Made by a program: the position numbers and the translations under genes
Assembly (NCBI RefSeq): GCF_026157065.1
Contig: NZ_JANLGQ010000002.1
Location: 186,001 to 250,000 of the forward strand
Length of the DNA: 64,000 bases
Source: Enterococcus sp. HY326
Lineage (GTDB): Bacteria; Bacillota; Bacilli; Lactobacillales; Enterococcaceae
Direction: 5' to 3'
Shown here: positions 25,839-34,430 of the stretch, piece after piece
Layout of the letters: each line of letters begins with the position of its first letter
Position numbering within the stretch: the stretch's first letter is position 1
Notes under the pieces: model-generated
Databases searched by the model: none
What the model saw: only the letters and a program-made list of their open reading frames with translations
Told to the model about the DNA's origin: nothing

Positions 25839-26885
25839 ATGAGAAAAACTAAAGTTGCAGTAATCGGTGCCGGAAATATGGGGAAGGTGCATATTGAAAA
25901 TATTATGACTTCAATTCCACAGGTTGAATTGAAGTATGTATTAGATCCATTTCCTGTACCATTTCCAGATAAATATAGTGATTGGGCAAACGATTTAGAA
26001 TACCCTGCTGCTATTGCAGACTATGATAAAGTGCTAAACGATCCAGAAATTGAAGCAGTTTTGATTTGTGCACCAGCAGCAATTCATGGTGAATTAGTTA
26101 TTAAGGCTGCGAGAGCCGGCAAACATATCTTCTGTGAAAAACCATTTGATTATTCAATTGAAAAAATTGTTGAAGCAATGAAAGTTGTTGAAGAAACTGG
26201 AGTGAAATTGCAAATCGGTTTCAACCGCCGTTTTGATCATAACTTTGCAAAAGCTAGAAAATTAGTTGATGCTGGCAAAGTTGGAGATGTTCATATTATT
26301 AAAATTACTTCTCGTGATCCAATTCCTCCAATCAAAGAATACTTTACTGCTCCTGGTGGAGAAAACTGTTCTATTTATACAGATACAACTATTCATGACT
26401 TTGATATGGTGCGCTTCTTAAATAATAGTGAAGTTACTGAAGTGTATGCAATGGGTTCAAAACTTATCAACAAAGATGATCCTGAAATTACTCGTGATGA
26501 TACTTGTGCGATTACAATCCGCTTTGAAGATAATTCATTGGCAATCATTGATAATAGCTGGGAAGCAGTATACGGCTATGATCAACGTGCTGAAGTTTTT
26601 GGTACAAAAGGTGCTGTAACAGTGGAAAATGATGACTTTAGTGAAGCTACTTTGAATGCTCGAGAAGGAATCATTCATGATACTCCGAAAATTACTATCA
26701 AAGAACGCTATGGGTTAGCTTATGCAGAAGAAATTCGTCAATTTATCGCTTCTGTTCAAAATGATACGCCAGTAAAAGCAACTGCTATGGATGGTTTAAT
26801 GAGTATTGTTATGGCTCATGCAGCACGTCGTTCTGCTGAAGAAGATCGTCCAGTTAAGATTGCTGAATTGTTACCTAAACTATAA
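25839..26885 (+). CDS. Gfo/Idh/MocA family oxidoreductase (inositol dehydrogenase-like)
   Basis: The 348-residue protein has an N-terminal NAD(P) Rossmann domain (VAVIGAGNMGKVHIENI, residues 5-21) and a C-terminal Gfo/Idh/MocA substrate domain. The catalytic lysine lies in CEKPFDYS, and the DxxxH-type motif in TTIHDFDMVRFL. Family members oxidise myo- or scyllo-inositol or a sugar ring hydroxyl to a ketone. It is one of two paralogues in this operon that are clearly different from each other, so they may act on different stereoisomers or on a glycoside. Specific substrate unknown. Confidence 0.88.
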   Translation: MRKTKVAVIGAGNMGKVHIENIMTSIPQVELKYVLDPFPVPFPDKYSDWANDLEYPAAIADYDKVLNDPEIEAVLICAPAAIHGELVIKAARAGKHIFCEKPFDYSIEKIVEAMKVVEETGVKLQIGFNRRFDHNFAKARKLVDAGKVGDVHIIKITSRDPIPPIKEYFTAPGGENCSIYTDTTIHDFDMVRFLNNSEVTEVYAMGSKLINKDDPEITRDDTCAITIRFEDNSLAIIDNSWEAVYGYDQRAEVFGTKGAVTVENDDFSEATLNAREGIIHDTPKITIKERYGLAYAEEIRQFIASVQNDTPVKATAMDGLMSIVMAHAARRSAEEDRPVKIAELLPKL

Positions 26886-26902
26886 TTAATGGAGGAAAAA
26901 TT

Positions 26903-27688
26903 ATGAACTTTCCAAAATGTGCGTGTATCGATGCAATGTACACTGAGATTCCTTTCTATGATCGTTTTCAAGCAGCCAAAGATGATGGCTTTGAATATAT
27001 TGAATTTTGGAGTTGGACTGACAAAGATTTAGACAAAATTGTGGAATCAGTTAAAAAATCTGGCATCAAAATCAGTGGATTCAATGGTGATGCGGATTAT
27101 TCATTGATTGATCCAACTCATAAAACTGAGTATTTGAAATTTTTAAAACAATCTATTGAGGCTGCTAAGAAAATTGGTTCACTGTCATTAACTATCCATT
27201 CCAATGCTTTAGGTGATTTAGGGGTTGTGCTAAACCACTATACTGAGCTCTCAGATACAGTAAAAATCTGTTCAATGTATGATATGTTACTTGATTGTGC
27301 AAAATTGGCTGAGGAACATCAAATTGACTTAAATCTTGAGCCTTTAAATATCTATGCGGATCATGTGGGAAATTATTTAGCTACTACTCAAATGGCTGCC
27401 GAAATGATTCAATTGATTGGATCGCCTCGGTTAAAAGTTTTATATGACGTATACCATATGCAAATTAATGAAGGAAACCTAAGTGTAAACATGACTAAAT
27501 ACCTTAAACAAATTGGACATATTCATGTAGCAGATAATCCTGGTCGTCACGAACCAGGAACTGGTGAAATCAACTACACTAAAGTCTTTGAGATGTTAGA
27601 AGAAATTGGTTATCAAGGTCGTGTTGGATATGAGCTATTTCCAGCAACCACAACAAAAGAAGCTGTAAAAGCGATTATGAGCTATTAA
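26903..27688 (+). CDS. Hydroxypyruvate isomerase-like TIM-barrel protein
   Basis: This 261-residue protein belongs to the sugar isomerase/epimerase TIM-barrel superfamily. The C-terminal half has the hydroxypyruvate isomerase pattern: LEPLN, YDVYHMQINEGNL and GHIHVADNPGRHEPGTGE, giving the expected metal-binding Glu, Asp, His and Glu. In this setting, between two inositol dehydrogenase-like genes, it more likely isomerises or epimerises a keto-inositol or keto-sugar than hydroxypyruvate. GGAGG precedes the ATG; spacing to both neighbours is under 20 bp. Confidence 0.85.
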   Translation: MNFPKCACIDAMYTEIPFYDRFQAAKDDGFEYIEFWSWTDKDLDKIVESVKKSGIKISGFNGDADYSLIDPTHKTEYLKFLKQSIEAAKKIGSLSLTIHSNALGDLGVVLNHYTELSDTVKICSMYDMLLDCAKLAEEHQIDLNLEPLNIYADHVGNYLATTQMAAEMIQLIGSPRLKVLYDVYHMQINEGNLSVNMTKYLKQIGHIHVADNPGRHEPGTGEINYTKVFEMLEEIGYQGRVGYELFPATTTKEAVKAIMSY

Positions 27689-27707
27689 GTAGAAAAGAGG
27701 AAAGCAA

Positions 27708-28724
27708 ATGGGATTAAAAATCGGAGTTGTTGGAATCGGTGCAATCGGTTCTGATCATTTAAGAAGACTAGCTCATGTTATTGCGGGTGTAGATGTTGTC
27801 GCAGTTTGTGACATCGTACCTGGCAGAGCGCAAGCTGCGCTAGATCAATTCAAAATTGAAGCTAAGGATTATAGTGATTATCATGATTTAGTGGCTGATC
27901 CAGAAGTTGAAGTTGTTGTAATTACTGCGTCAAACGAGGCACATGCTGATGTAGCTGTTGCTGCATTAGAAGCAAACAAGTTTGTCTTTGTAGAGAAACC
28001 ACTTGCCATCAGTGCTGCAGATTGTAAAAGAGTAATGGATGCAGAAATGAAAACTGGTAAGAAAATGTTACAAGTTGGCTTTATGCGTCGTTACGACGAT
28101 GGCTACAAACAAATGAAAAAAATTCTAGACAATAATGAAATCGGTGCGCCTTTGATGATTCATTGCCGCCATTACAACTTAGATACTGTACCTGGATACA
28201 AAACTGAAAATGCAATCTATGAAACATTGATTCACGAAATTGATGTCCTTCATTGGTTAATTGATGACGAGTATACTGATGTCAAAGTTTACTTCCCTCG
28301 TCAGACATCAAACGTACCAGCAGAGCAAGTAAGAGATCCGCAGGTTGTTGTTATGGAGACAAATAAAGGTGTAAATATCGTGGTTGAAGTATTTACCAAT
28401 TGTCAATATGGCTATGATATTCATTGTGATATCACTGGAGAAGAGGGAATGATTGAGTTACCTAGTCCTCCAAGTGTTGCAATGCGGAAAAATGCAAAAT
28501 ATTCCACAGATATCTTAACTTTATGGAAAGAACGTTTTGAAGCAGCATATGATGTTGAATTCCAAGATTTCTTTGACCATCTAAATGATGGGAAAGATCC
28601 AGTTGGTCCTGATACATGGGATGGTTATTTAGCAGCAATTACTTCTGATGCTGCTGTAAAATCTCAACGTTCAGGGAATACAGAAAAAGTTGTAGGTGTA
28701 GATAAACCAGCATTTTACAATTAA
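27708..28724 (+). CDS. iolG: Inositol 2-dehydrogenase-like Gfo/Idh/MocA oxidoreductase
   Basis: The 338-residue protein starts with the NAD-binding GVVGIGAIGSDHLRRL, has the catalytic lysine in VEKPLAI and the active-site HEIDVLHWL segment that is conserved in IolG. It most resembles myo-inositol 2-dehydrogenases, which oxidise myo-inositol to scyllo-inosose with NAD. This is the entry step to IolE encoded by the same operon. An intrinsic terminator directly follows (28732-28762), so downstream genes are likely expressed less. The symbol is assigned by similarity and context, as the paralogue at 25839 could share the role. Confidence 0.85.
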   Translation: MGLKIGVVGIGAIGSDHLRRLAHVIAGVDVVAVCDIVPGRAQAALDQFKIEAKDYSDYHDLVADPEVEVVVITASNEAHADVAVAALEANKFVFVEKPLAISAADCKRVMDAEMKTGKKMLQVGFMRRYDDGYKQMKKILDNNEIGAPLMIHCRHYNLDTVPGYKTENAIYETLIHEIDVLHWLIDDEYTDVKVYFPRQTSNVPAEQVRDPQVVVMETNKGVNIVVEVFTNCQYGYDIHCDITGEEGMIELPSPPSVAMRKNAKYSTDILTLWKERFEAAYDVEFQDFFDHLNDGKDPVGPDTWDGYLAAITSDAAVKSQRSGNTEKVVGVDKPAFYN

Positions 28725-28731
28725 TATTTTT

Positions 28732-28762
28732 AGGAGATGGTTTGTATTACCATCTCCTTTTT
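28732..28762 (+). terminator. Terminator within the operon
   Basis: AGGAGATGGT (28732-28741) pairs perfectly with ACCATCTCCT (28749-28758) and runs into five T. The next gene starts 19 bp later with no new promoter seen, so this may set a lower level for the GH30 and reductase genes. Confidence 0.8.
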
Positions 28763-28780
28763 AAGATAGGAGATGATAAT

Positions 28781-30106
28781 GTGAGTGCAAAAATTTTTAC
28801 TTCTAGTTTAAATTCACAGTTTGAAGAAAAGGTGCAGGATTTCTCATTAAGAAGCCCTGACAATAGTAATGTTATTAAAGTATTTCCAAATAAACCAAAA
28901 CAAATCATTAATGGATTTGGGAGCTCCTTTACTGAGGGAGCAGGTGTCGTGTTTAATTCTATGACCGAAAAGACCCAAGATGAACTAATTGATTTGTATT
29001 TTAGTAATCAAGGAAGTAATTACAATATGGCACGTATGCCCATTCAAAGTTGTGATTTCTCTTTGGGTAACTATCAATATGTGGATAGTCTAAAAGACGT
29101 TCAATCTGGAAATTTCAACTTTAATCGTGATGACGAGAATATCATTCCTTTTATAAAAAAAGCTTTAGAAAGAAATCCAGATATCATTTTTATGTCTTCC
29201 CCGTGGAGTCCTCCTTCATTCATGAAAACTAACAATGATATGAATAAAGGCGGCTATTTAAAAGAAGAATACTATGAAGCTTGGGCTGATATTATCAAAG
29301 CCTATTTAGATCATTATTTAGAAAACGGGATTAAGGTTCAAAAATTTTCAGTACAAAATGAGCCAGTAGCTATAAAACAATGGGACTCTTGTTTATACAC
29401 AAATTATCAAGAGGCATATTTTGCTGTTAAGGTTTTGAAAAAGAAATTGGCAAACACTCCTCATGATGGGATGGAGTATTACATTTGGGATCACGACAAA
29501 GATGGATTAATAGAATGGGCTGATCAAAGCTTTAGTAATGAAGAGTTTAGAAAAAATATTGATGGTGTTGCTTTCCATTGGTATACAGGCGACCATTTTG
29601 AGCAGCTGGATTATCTTTATCGGAATTACCCAGAAAAGGACCTACTTTTTTCAGAAGGTTGTGTCCCACAAACAGAAGGGACCGTTGAAAATATTACAAA
29701 CCATGGGGATGTTTATATCCATGATTTAATTAATAATTTCAAAAATGGCATGAGTTCTTATATTGATTGGAACATCTTGCTGGATTCAAAGGGTGGTCCA
29801 AATCATATGGGGAATACATGTGAAGCACCTATTCAATATGAGAAAGAGACAGACAAATTGATTTTTAATCTTTCTTATTATTATATTAGACATTTCAGCC
29901 ACTTTATCAAAAAGGGAGCTTGTGTAGTGTACTCTTCTAGTTACAATCAGAATATTGAACAAGTGGCGTTTAAAAATCTCGATGAATCAATAGTGTTGGT
30001 TCTTTATAATAGATCCGAAAAAGAAGAGACCTTTAGAATATTGGAAGGTAATAAAGAACTTGAAATGACTTTAAAGGCTAAAGAAGTCTCTACAGTAATT
30101 TGGTAA
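28781..30106 (+). CDS. Glycoside hydrolase family 30 protein, intracellular
   Basis: This 441-residue enzyme has the GH30 (glucosylceramidase-type) signatures: INGFGSSFTEGAG, the PWSPPSFMKTN segment, the acid/base glutamate in SVQNEP and the nucleophile glutamate in LFSEGC. It ends with the small beta-domain typical of the family (residues about 375-441). There is no signal peptide, so it acts on imported glycosides. The start is a GTG at 28781 with TAGGAG upstream. Placed among inositol dehydrogenase genes, it may free a glucose or other sugar from an inositol or polyol glycoside. The linkage is not predictable. Confidence 0.9.
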   Translation: MSAKIFTSSLNSQFEEKVQDFSLRSPDNSNVIKVFPNKPKQIINGFGSSFTEGAGVVFNSMTEKTQDELIDLYFSNQGSNYNMARMPIQSCDFSLGNYQYVDSLKDVQSGNFNFNRDDENIIPFIKKALERNPDIIFMSSPWSPPSFMKTNNDMNKGGYLKEEYYEAWADIIKAYLDHYLENGIKVQKFSVQNEPVAIKQWDSCLYTNYQEAYFAVKVLKKKLANTPHDGMEYYIWDHDKDGLIEWADQSFSNEEFRKNIDGVAFHWYTGDHFEQLDYLYRNYPEKDLLFSEGCVPQTEGTVENITNHGDVYIHDLINNFKNGMSSYIDWNILLDSKGGPNHMGNTCEAPIQYEKETDKLIFNLSYYYIRHFSHFIKKGACVVYSSSYNQNIEQVAFKNLDESIVLVLYNRSEKEETFRILEGNKELEMTLKAKEVSTVIW

Positions 30107-30143
30107 GTTTGAAAATAAAAATTTTTGGTTTTGGAGTATTTAG

Positions 30144-31079
30144 ATGAAAAAAAGACAAATAAAACAAACCGGCATTGAAATTTCGCAGATAGGTTTGGGT
30201 GCCAATGCTGTTGGTGGCCATAATTTATATCCTAACTTAAGTGAAAAAGCAGGGAAACATTTGGTTGCTACTGCAATCGAAAATGATATTAATTTGATTG
30301 ATACAGCATATCGATATGGTAATGGTCGTAGTGAAGAATTAATCGGGGAAGTCATTCAAAATTATGATCGTTCAAAAATAATTTTAGCAACTAAAGCTGC
30401 CCATACTGATCCAGTCAAAGATGTTTTTAGTAATTCTCCAGAGTTTTTAACTAGGTCTGTTTTTGAAGCATTAAAAAGATTGAAAACTGATTATCTTGAT
30501 ATTTTTTACATCCATTTTCCTGACGAAGCTACAGATAAAAGATATGCAATTGAGGCTTTGCAAAAACTGAAGGATAATGGCTTAATTAGAGCAATTGGCG
30601 TCTCTAATTTTTCATTACAGCAGCTGAAAGAAGCCAATTTTGAAAATCAAGTAGATATAGTTGAAGATAAGTATAACCTGCTAGATCGTGGTAATGAAGG
30701 AGGGATAATGTCCTATTGTTTGGAGCGTAATATTGCGTTTATTCCTTTTTTTCCGCTTGCTTCAGGAGTTTTGTCGGGGAAATATAATAGTAAAAAACAA
30801 TTAGAAAATGGAGATTTTCGAAGTGATTTAACCTATTTCTCTAAAGAAAATCTTCATATTGTTGATACAGCCATTCCCTATCTCAGTTCTTTAGCAGAGA
30901 GTTATAAAGTTTCTATAGCGGATATAGTTTTAAATTGGTACTTAATGCGCAAAGACATAACCAGTGTAATTCCGGGAGCTAAAAACTTTGATCAAGTATT
31001 GAGTAACCTCAATAGCACGAAATTTGTACTAACTGAAAAAGAGTGGGATAAAATCAATCACTTATTCCCCTCAATATAG
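30144..31079 (+). CDS. Aldo/keto reductase (IolS/YajO-like)
   Basis: The 311-residue protein is a full (beta/alpha)8 aldo/keto reductase. The catalytic Asp and Tyr lie in LIDTAYRYGNGRSE, the Lys in ILATKAA and the His in FYIHFPD. The C-terminal VIPGAKNFDQVLSNL forms the usual cofactor clamp. It resembles the AKR11 group that includes IolS of Bacillus inositol operons. It is the last gene before a strong terminator. It may reduce a keto-inositol or sugar aldehyde; the substrate is not established even for IolS. Confidence 0.9.
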   Translation: MKKRQIKQTGIEISQIGLGANAVGGHNLYPNLSEKAGKHLVATAIENDINLIDTAYRYGNGRSEELIGEVIQNYDRSKIILATKAAHTDPVKDVFSNSPEFLTRSVFEALKRLKTDYLDIFYIHFPDEATDKRYAIEALQKLKDNGLIRAIGVSNFSLQQLKEANFENQVDIVEDKYNLLDRGNEGGIMSYCLERNIAFIPFFPLASGVLSGKYNSKKQLENGDFRSDLTYFSKENLHIVDTAIPYLSSLAESYKVSIADIVLNWYLMRKDITSVIPGAKNFDQVLSNLNSTKFVLTEKEWDKINHLFPSI

Positions 31080-31080
31080 A

Positions 31081-31133
31081 AAAACTAGAGTGTAGATATT
31101 CTGGAATAAGTGATATCTACACTCTAGTTTTGT
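31081..31133. terminator. Strong bidirectional terminator
   Basis: A perfect 19-bp stem pairs 31081-31099 with 31113-31131, ending in TTTTGTT. It separates the converging aldo/keto reductase and DeoR-type genes. Confidence 0.9.
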
Positions 31134-31879
31134 TAAACGACAATAATTTTTTTCTCTTTGAAGTAATCTGAGTATTCTTTTGGTGGTTCTTGATCCGTTA
31201 GAACATAAGAGACATTGTCAAAACTACTATAGGTTAATAAAGCCGCCCTATCGAATTTGGAATTATCAACGAGGACGAAGACTTGAGCAGCAGTTTCGGC
31301 AACTTCCTTCTTAATCCAATACTCTTCTTGAGAGGAATTCGTTACACCATTTTTAATCGAGACTCCTGTCGCTGCCATAAAAGCCTTATTTACATTTAAA
31401 TGCATGACAACCTTTTCAGCAGACATAGTAACGAAAGAACGTGTTTGTTTTCTAAATAAAGAGCCAACAACAAAAAGAGTAATGTTTGGAAAAGAGACAA
31501 CTCGTTCAATAATGTCCAAGCTGTTCGTAATAACTGTGCATCGTAATTTTGGATCTAGGAAGTCCAAGATATCAATTGTTGTCGTACCTGAATCAATGAA
31601 TACTACATCATTTTCTTCAATAAAGGCTGCTGCTTTTTCTGCGATAATTCTTTTTTCTTCAGCATGACTAGTAGAACGTTGGGTAAAGTTGATTAAGTTT
31701 TCCTTTTTTGCTCGAACACCACCATAAACTTTCTCAATAGTTCCTCTTTGTTCTAATTCATTGATGTCTCTTCTAACAGTATTTATAGAAATATCAAATT
31801 CATTAGATAGTTCATCAATAGTCGCGGATTCGTTTTCCTTAACGTATTTTTCGATTTCATTAATTCGTTTTGTTTTCAT
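31133..31879 (-). CDS. iolR: DeoR family regulator, probable IolR
   Basis: This 248-residue protein has a DeoR-type helix-turn-helix at residues 1-57 (TIDELSNEFDISINTVRRDINELEQRG) and the DeoR C-terminal sensor domain, with DSGTTT and the phospho-sugar-binding loops typical of ISOCOT folds. It is divergent from iolA and within 250 bp of the promoter. In Bacillus the DeoR-type IolR represses iol genes and is released by 2-deoxy-5-keto-gluconate-6-phosphate. Matching 11-mer motifs lie in the iolA and iolD promoters. The symbol is assigned by context. Confidence 0.85.
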   Translation of the reverse strand: MKTKRINEIEKYVKENESATIDELSNEFDISINTVRRDINELEQRGTIEKVYGGVRAKKENLINFTQRSTSHAEEKRIIAEKAAAFIEENDVVFIDSGTTTIDILDFLDPKLRCTVITNSLDIIERVVSFPNITLFVVGSLFRKQTRSFVTMSAEKVVMHLNVNKAFMAATGVSIKNGVTNSSQEEYWIKKEVAETAAQVFVLVDNSKFDRAALLTYSSFDNVSYVLTDQEPPKEYSDYFKEKKIIVV

Positions 31880-32009
31880 TTACCTCTCATCCCTTCATAA
31901 TCATTTGGTTATTGAATAAGTAAATTTGATTTCTCCATCATAGAATATCATAGAAATATCAGTTTTTCAATGAATATTTGAGCAAGTGTCCTTTTTAAAC
32001 GGAAACATG

Positions 32010-32030
32010 ACCAAAATATTACCAAAAATT
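32010..32030 (+). promoter_or_regulatory. Candidate IolR operator repeats upstream of iolA
   Basis: Two tandem copies, ACCAAAATATT (32010-32020) and ACCAAAAATT (32021-32030), abut the -35 box. They resemble the Bacillus IolR 11-mer WRAYCAADARD, each with about one mismatch when extended by one base. Confidence 0.55.
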
Positions 32031-32031
32031 A

Positions 32032-32060
32032 TTGACATGTTTTGGAGTTTCCTTTATGAT
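32032..32060 (+). promoter_or_regulatory. Promoter of the iolABC operon
   Basis: TTGACA (32032-32037) and TATGAT (32055-32060) are 17 bp apart, 52 bp before the iolA start. Confidence 0.8.
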
Positions 32061-32111
32061 TAAGTCAATCAATTGATCAAATACAATTCCAAATAATTAG
32101 GAGGAGTTTTC

Positions 32112-33570
32112 ATGGCAAGACAATTAAGAAACTTTGTTGGTGGTTCATGGGTAGATAGTGAGACAAAAGCCTTTGAAGATGTAATAAATCCAGCTACTGA
32201 AGAAATTATTGCGAGTGTTCCATTGTCCACTAAGACAGATTTAGACGCAGCGGTAGCAATAGCACAAAATACTTTTCACAGTTGGAAAAATGTTGCGGCT
32301 CCAAAAAGAGCTCGAGTGATGTTCAAATTCCATCAATTGCTAACAGAACATAAAAAAGAATTAGCTAAAATTATTACGATTGAAAATGGAAAATCCTATG
32401 CTGAAGCACTGGGAGAAGTCCAACGAGGGATTGAGAATACTGAATTTGCTGCAGGTGTTCCTTCATTAATGATGGGGGATTCGTTGTCCAGTATTGCTAC
32501 GGACGTCGAAGCAGTAAATTATAAATATCCAATAGGTGTGATTGGTGGGATTGCCCCCTTTAATTTTCCAATGATGGTTCCTTGTTGGATGTTTCCAATG
32601 GCAATTGCGTGTGGAAATACATTCGTTTTAAAACCTTCCGAGAAAACACCATTACTAGCTGAAAAAATTGCAGATTTATTGAAAGAAGCAGGTTTGCCTG
32701 ATGGAGTTTTCAACATTGTCAATGGTGCCCACGATGTAGTAAATGGCTTGCTAGAGCATCCAGATGTGAAGGCAATCTCATTTGTTGGTTCTAAACCTGT
32801 TGGTGAGTATGTTTATAAAACTGGAACTGCTAACCTAAAACGAGTACAAGCGTTAACTGGTGCAAAAAATCATACCGTTGTTTTAAAAGATGCTAATCTA
32901 GATGTCACTGTCACCAATGTTATCTCAGCAGCTTTTGGATCTGCTGGAGAGCGGTGTATGGCTTGTGTGTGCTGTATTAGAAGTTGAAGAAACTATTTAC
33001 GATGATTTCATGGAGCGGCTAGTAAAGGCAGCTAAAGAAATCAAAATTGGCAATGGATTAGATGAAGGTGTGTTCTTGGGACCAGTAATTCGTCGAGAAA
33101 ATCAAGCACGAACTGTTGAGTATATTGAAAAAGGCTTGGCTGAAGGTGCTAAGTTGACACTGGATGGTCGGCAAAATATTCCTGCAACTGGCTATTTTAT
33201 TGGCCCGACAATTTTTGAAAATGTTACAACAGATATGACTATCTGGCAGGATGAAATCTTTGCACCTATACTTTCAGTAATAAAAATTAAAGATTTAAAA
33301 GAAGGCGTGGCAATTGCCAATCAATCTCCATTTGCCAATGGGGCTTGTCTTTTCACAAACAATGCCAGTGCTATTCGCTATTTTAGAGAAAATATTGATG
33401 GCGGTATGCTGGGAATTAACTTAGGAGTGCCAGCACCAATGGCTTTCTTTGCTTTCTCTGGTTGGAAAGATTCGTTTTACGGTGATTTACATTGTAATGG
33501 GAAAGATAGTATTGAGTTTTATACACATCGTAAAGTTGTGACTGCTAGATATCCAAAAGAAGACATTTAA
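32112..33570 (+). pseudogene. iolA: Methylmalonate/malonate-semialdehyde dehydrogenase IolA, frameshifted
   Basis: The reading frame from the ATG at 32112 (GGAGG upstream) matches IolA up to the catalytic cysteine in AGERCMAC, then shifts into CCIRS and stop. The rest ([13 protein letters not shown]... to TARYPKEDI) continues in another frame to 33570. The break is at a (TG)4 tract, 32964-32971; removing 4 bp, giving (TG)2, restores an uninterrupted frame of 484 residues, the normal IolA length. IolA converts malonic semialdehyde with CoA and NAD to acetyl-CoA and CO2, the last step of inositol breakdown. A single slippage event could repair it, so this could be phase-variable, newly dead or a sequencing error. 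Confidence 0.9.
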
Positions 33571-33596
33571 ATTTACGTTCAAGAGGTGAAAAATAC

Positions 33597-34430
33597 ATGG
33601 TTCAGTTAAAACGAAGTCCGATCAGGTTTAAGATTTCTGATTCAGTAGAATTGTTGCAGCACATCACCAAAGAAAATAGTCCATTACACTATATTGAAGC
33701 CCAAGTGTTTAAAATGAATGAAGGTGGGCAAGTTGTGACAGAACTGAAGGACAAGGAAGTCTGTGTTGTTGCTTTGACTGGTAGCTACCAAGTGAGCGAT
33801 GGGACTGTGACTTTTGATGATGTAGGGACTCGCTCAAGCGTTTTTGAAAAAATTCCAACAGACAGTGTTTATGTATCAAAAGGAAAAACAGTGACGATTA
33901 CCTGTCAGACAGCTGGAAATATTATTTTGTGTTACTCCTCTATGGAGGGAGCTGCCAAGGAAACTCAACTGATTAAAGGAACAGAAAATCTTGTTGAGCA
34001 TCGTGGGAAATATAATAATCAACGATTAGTTCACAATATTCTGGATGACCAAAGTACAATTTCTGAAAAGTTACTAGTAGTTGAAGTGTATACAGATCAA
34101 GCAAACTGGTCTAGTTACCCACCACATAAACATGACCAAGACAATTTACCAACAGAAAGCTTTTTAGAGGAAACGTACTATCATGAAATGAACCCAACAA
34201 ACGGATTTGTTTTCCAAAGAGTCTATACGGATGACCGCTTATTGGATGAAACCATGGAAGTTTACAATCAAGATATGGTGATTGTACCTAGAGGCTATCA
34301 TCCTGTAAGTGTCGCGGAGGGTTATGATGGCTACTATTTAAATATAATGGCTGGACCGACAAAATTTTGGAAGTTCCATAATGAAATAGATCACGAATGG
34401 ATTATTAACCGTACTAAGGAGGAAAAATAG
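33597..34430 (+). CDS. iolB: 5-deoxy-glucuronate isomerase IolB
   Basis: The 277-residue protein has the double-cupin layout and length of IolB. Metal-binding motifs are visible in SYPPHKHD and in LEETYYHEMNP, with a further conserved VPRGYHPV. IolB isomerises 5-deoxy-glucuronate to 2-deoxy-5-keto-gluconate in the cytosol. It starts 27 bp after the iolA frame with AAGAGGTG upstream, and its stop is directly followed by the iolC start with no gap. Confidence 0.92.
   Translation: MVQLKRSPIRFKISDSVELLQHITKENSPLHYIEAQVFKMNEGGQVVTELKDKEVCVVALTGSYQVSDGTVTFDDVGTRSSVFEKIPTDSVYVSKGKTVTITCQTAGNIILCYSSMEGAAKETQLIKGTENLVEHRGKYNNQRLVHNILDDQSTISEKLLVVEVYTDQANWSSYPPHKHDQDNLPTESFLEETYYHEMNPTNGFVFQRVYTDDRLLDETMEVYNQDMVIVPRGYHPVSVAEGYDGYYLNIMAGPTKFWKFHNEIDHEWIINRTKEEK

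Noticed and set aside
24896..28724. C-glycoside cleavage (DgpABC/Dfg-type) cluster
   Set aside because: Gfo/Idh/MocA plus TIM-barrel pairs occur in those clusters too, but no small C-deglycosidase beta-subunit gene is present, and IolE is clearly recognisable.
32902..33570. Second iolA fragment as a separate gene
   Set aside because: Its first 24 codons are out-of-frame iolA sequence; it continues the upstream frame after 4 bp are removed and has no ribosome binding site.
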